6,658 nucleotides of DNA from Chromobacteriaceae bacterium (GTDB taxonomy: Bacteria > Pseudomonadota > Gammaproteobacteria > Burkholderiales > Aquaspirillaceae): NCBI GenBank assembly GCA_030151505.1, contig JASLDQ010000117.1, forward strand, positions 1-6,658, in the 5' to 3' direction. Positions 5,314 through 6,658 of the stretch are shown one piece after another. Within the stretch, counting starts at the first letter, position 1, and every line of letters starts with the position of its first letter. The translations under genes were made by a program, and so were the position numbers. The notes beneath the pieces were generated by a model. That model was not told the origin of the DNA, did not search any database, and saw only the letters and a list, made by a program, of their open reading frames with translations.

Positions 5314-5687
5314 TGGCTGGAGTCAGCCTGTAAGCCGGGTTCTGTGTCGGACGGTTGCCCGTCCCAGACAGTCATTCCTCTAGGCCTGCCGTTACCGGCA
5401 GGCTCCAGCAACCTACCCGGGGACAACGCGAGCCACGTTGGCGCCCCCTGCTTGGTCTTGCTCCGGGTGGGGTTTAGCCTGCCGTCCGTGTCGCCACGTC
5501 CGCGGTGCGCTCTTACCGCACCTTTTCACCCTTGCCTGTGCCGGATTGCTCCGGCCATCGGCGGTTCAGCTCTCTGTTCCACTTTCCGTCGCCTCGCGAC
5601 GCCTGGCCGTTAGCCAGCACCCTGCTCTGCGGAGCCCGGACTTTCCTCCCCCCGCACAAGGCGGGCAGCGACTGTCCGGCTGACTCC
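5314..5687 (-). ncRNA. rnpB: RNase P RNA, bacterial type A
   Basis: This is the catalytic RNA of ribonuclease P, which with the RnpA protein removes 5' leaders from precursor tRNAs. About 374 nt are present, close to 377 in E. coli. The ends pair perfectly as helix P1: GGAGTCAGCC at the 5' end (5678-5687) with GGCTGACTCC at the 3' end (5319-5328). The universal core is intact: GAGGAAAGTCCGGGC (5' half of P4, 5634-5648) and ACAGAACCCGGCTTA (3' half of P4, 5331-5345). Also present are ACAGAGAGC, the GGTGCGGTAAGAGCGCACC hairpin (5504-5522) and CCGGGTAGG (about 5411-5419), which contains the GGU that pairs with the tRNA CCA end. Helices resembling P16/P17 indicate type A. The 5' end at 5687 agrees with a promoter 7 bp upstream; the 3' end is approximate to a few bases. 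A bidirectional terminator follows. Confidence 0.97.
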
Positions 5688-5694
5688 GGCGCGG

Positions 5695-5723
5695 ATTGTA
5701 GCCGATTGCGCCGCCCCGGTCCC
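5695..5723 (-). promoter_or_regulatory. Promoter of rnpB
   Basis: The minus strand has TACAAT (5695-5700, 5 of 6 to TATAAT) with its end 7 bp before the G at 5687 that opens helix P1, the expected distance. At 17 bp further upstream lies GGGACC (5718-5723), which shares only the central GAC-type bases with TTGACA. The -10 is convincing, the -35 weak. The stretch between contains a GC-rich segment with no other candidate. Confidence 0.65.
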
Positions 5724-5726
5724 GCC

Positions 5727-5763
5727 AAAAAAGCGGCAGCGCCGCCCGAAGACGCGCCGCCGC
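5727..5763 (-). terminator. Intrinsic terminator of sbp
   Basis: Downstream of the sbp stop, a 10-bp stem (GCGGCGGCGC with GCGCTGCCGC, one G-U pair) encloses a further short stem closed by a TTCG tetraloop, and six T's follow at once (5732-5727). It lies just upstream of the rnpB promoter and would insulate rnpB from sbp transcription. Confidence 0.85.
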
Positions 5764-5798
5764 AATGGATGGCCCGGAGGCACCAGAGGAAAACCGGT

Positions 5799-6658
5799 TT
5801 ACTTCACGCTGATCTTGTCGAACACGCCGCCGTCGGCGAAATGAGTCTTCGACACTTTGGTCCAGCCGCCGAGGGAAGCGATGTCGAACAGCTTAACCTT
5901 GGGGAACTGGCTGTCGTACTTGGCCGCGACGGCCTTGTCGATCGGACGGTAGTAATTCTGCGCGATGATTTCCTGGGCCGCCGGGGTGTACAGATACTTC
6001 AGGTAGTCGGTCGCGATGGCGCGGGTGCCCTTCTTGTCGACGGTCTTGTCGACCACCGACACCGGCGGCTCGGCCAGGATCGACACGCTCGGGGCGACGA
6101 TGTCGAACTTGTCCGGTCCCAGCTCCTTCTTCGACATCAGCGCCTCGTTTTCCCACGCCAGCAGCACGTCGCCCATGCCGCGCTCGACGAAGGTCATGGT
6201 CGCGCCGCGCGCCCCGGTGTCGAGCACGGGCACGTGCTTGAACAACTCCTTCAGGTAGGCGGTCGCGGTCGCTTCGCTGCCGCCCGGCTGTTTCAGCGCC
6301 CAGCCCCAGGCGGCCAGGTAGTTCCAGCGTGCGCCGCCGGAGGTCTTCGGGTTTGGGGTAATCACCGACACGCCCGGCTTGATCAGGTCACCCCAGTCCT
6401 TGATGTGCTTGGGATTGCCCTTGCGCACCAGGAACACGATGGCCGAGGTGTAAGGGCTGGCGTTGTGCGGCAGGCGGCCCTGCCAGTTGGCCGGCAGCAG
6501 CTTGGCCTTGTCGGCGATCTCGTCGATGTCGTGCGCCAGCGCCAGCGTCACCACGTCGGCCGAGATGCCGTCGATGACCGAACGGGCCTGCTTGCCCGAA
6601 CCACCATGCGACTGCTGGATCGTCAGCTTGTCACCCGGATGCTTGCCCTGCCAGTCCT
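5799..6658 (-). CDS. sbp: Periplasmic sulfate-binding protein of an ABC transporter, N-terminus cut by window edge
   Basis: Sbp captures sulfate in the periplasm and passes it to the CysTWA membrane transporter for sulfur assimilation. The visible 285 residues run to TAA at 5799-5801; about 45 N-terminal residues, including the signal peptide, lie beyond the right edge. The first visible residues include the sulfate-site segment [15 protein letters not shown], followed by [16 protein letters not shown]. Further conserved stretches are [31 protein letters not shown] with [43 protein letters not shown] and [12 protein letters not shown], ending in FDKISVK. These align along the whole length with E. 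coli Sbp, and better than with the thiosulfate-preferring CysP, though that distinction is from memory. A strong terminator follows, so sbp is the last gene of its transcript; whether cysT, cysW and cysA lie upstream cannot be seen. Confidence 0.96.
   Translation of the reverse strand, partial: DWQGKHPGDKLTIQQSHGGSGKQARSVIDGISADVVTLALAHDIDEIADKAKLLPANWQGRLPHNASPYTSAIVFLVRKGNPKHIKDWGDLIKPGVSVITPNPKTSGGARWNYLAAWGWALKQPGGSEATATAYLKELFKHVPVLDTGARGATMTFVERGMGDVLLAWENEALMSKKELGPDKFDIVAPSVSILAEPPVSVVDKTVDKKGTRAIATDYLKYLYTPAAQEIIAQNYYRPIDKAVAAKYDSQFPKVKLFDIASLGGWTKVSKTHFADGGVFDKISVK

Noticed and set aside
5314..5687. Plus-strand open frames across 5119-5683
   Set aside because: They run through the rnpB gene in antisense, are rich in Pro, Arg, Ser and Cys, and have no ribosome binding site; the RNA structure explains this DNA.

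Overview
The window looks like chromosomal DNA from a high-GC betaproteobacterium. The order Neisseriales (Chromobacterium, Vogesella, Paludibacterium or similar) is my best guess. The case rests on a type A RNase P RNA, a 78-residue Fis lacking the N-terminal extension of enteric Fis, and PurH, PurD, DusB, PagP and Sbp proteins that all read as proteobacterial. The genus is inference, because no sequence search was possible.

Layout. Positions 1-4650 hold one minus-strand transcription unit, read right to left: a sigma-70-like promoter (4622-4650), then dusB, fis, purH, pagP and purD. purD runs off the left edge without its last roughly 95 codons. Gaps between genes are 52-70 bp and each contains a GC-rich inverted repeat; the one between dusB and fis is followed by seven T's and resembles an intrinsic terminator. 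A plus-strand gene (4731-5246) diverges from dusB and encodes a small lipoprotein of unknown function with a very basic C-terminal tail. The 5247-5798 stretch has no protein gene. It holds a bidirectional terminator, rnpB (RNase P RNA, minus strand) with its promoter, and the terminator of the next gene. From 5799 to the right edge lies sbp, a periplasmic sulfate-binding protein on the minus strand, missing its N-terminus.

How the genes fit together. dusB-fis is the classical pairing of a tRNA dihydrouridine synthase with a nucleoid protein. purH and purD supply the last two and the second steps of IMP synthesis. pagP, an outer-membrane lipid A palmitoyltransferase, is the functional outsider in this growth-related operon. 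rnpB and the lipoprotein gene converge and share one terminator. sbp belongs to sulfate uptake and has its own terminator.

I found no mobile element, CRISPR array, tRNA gene, toxin-antitoxin pair or defence island, and no sign of a wholly new system. The points most worth a second look are pagP inside the pur operon, its TTG start, the hairpin in every operon junction, and the uncharacterised basic-tailed lipoprotein.
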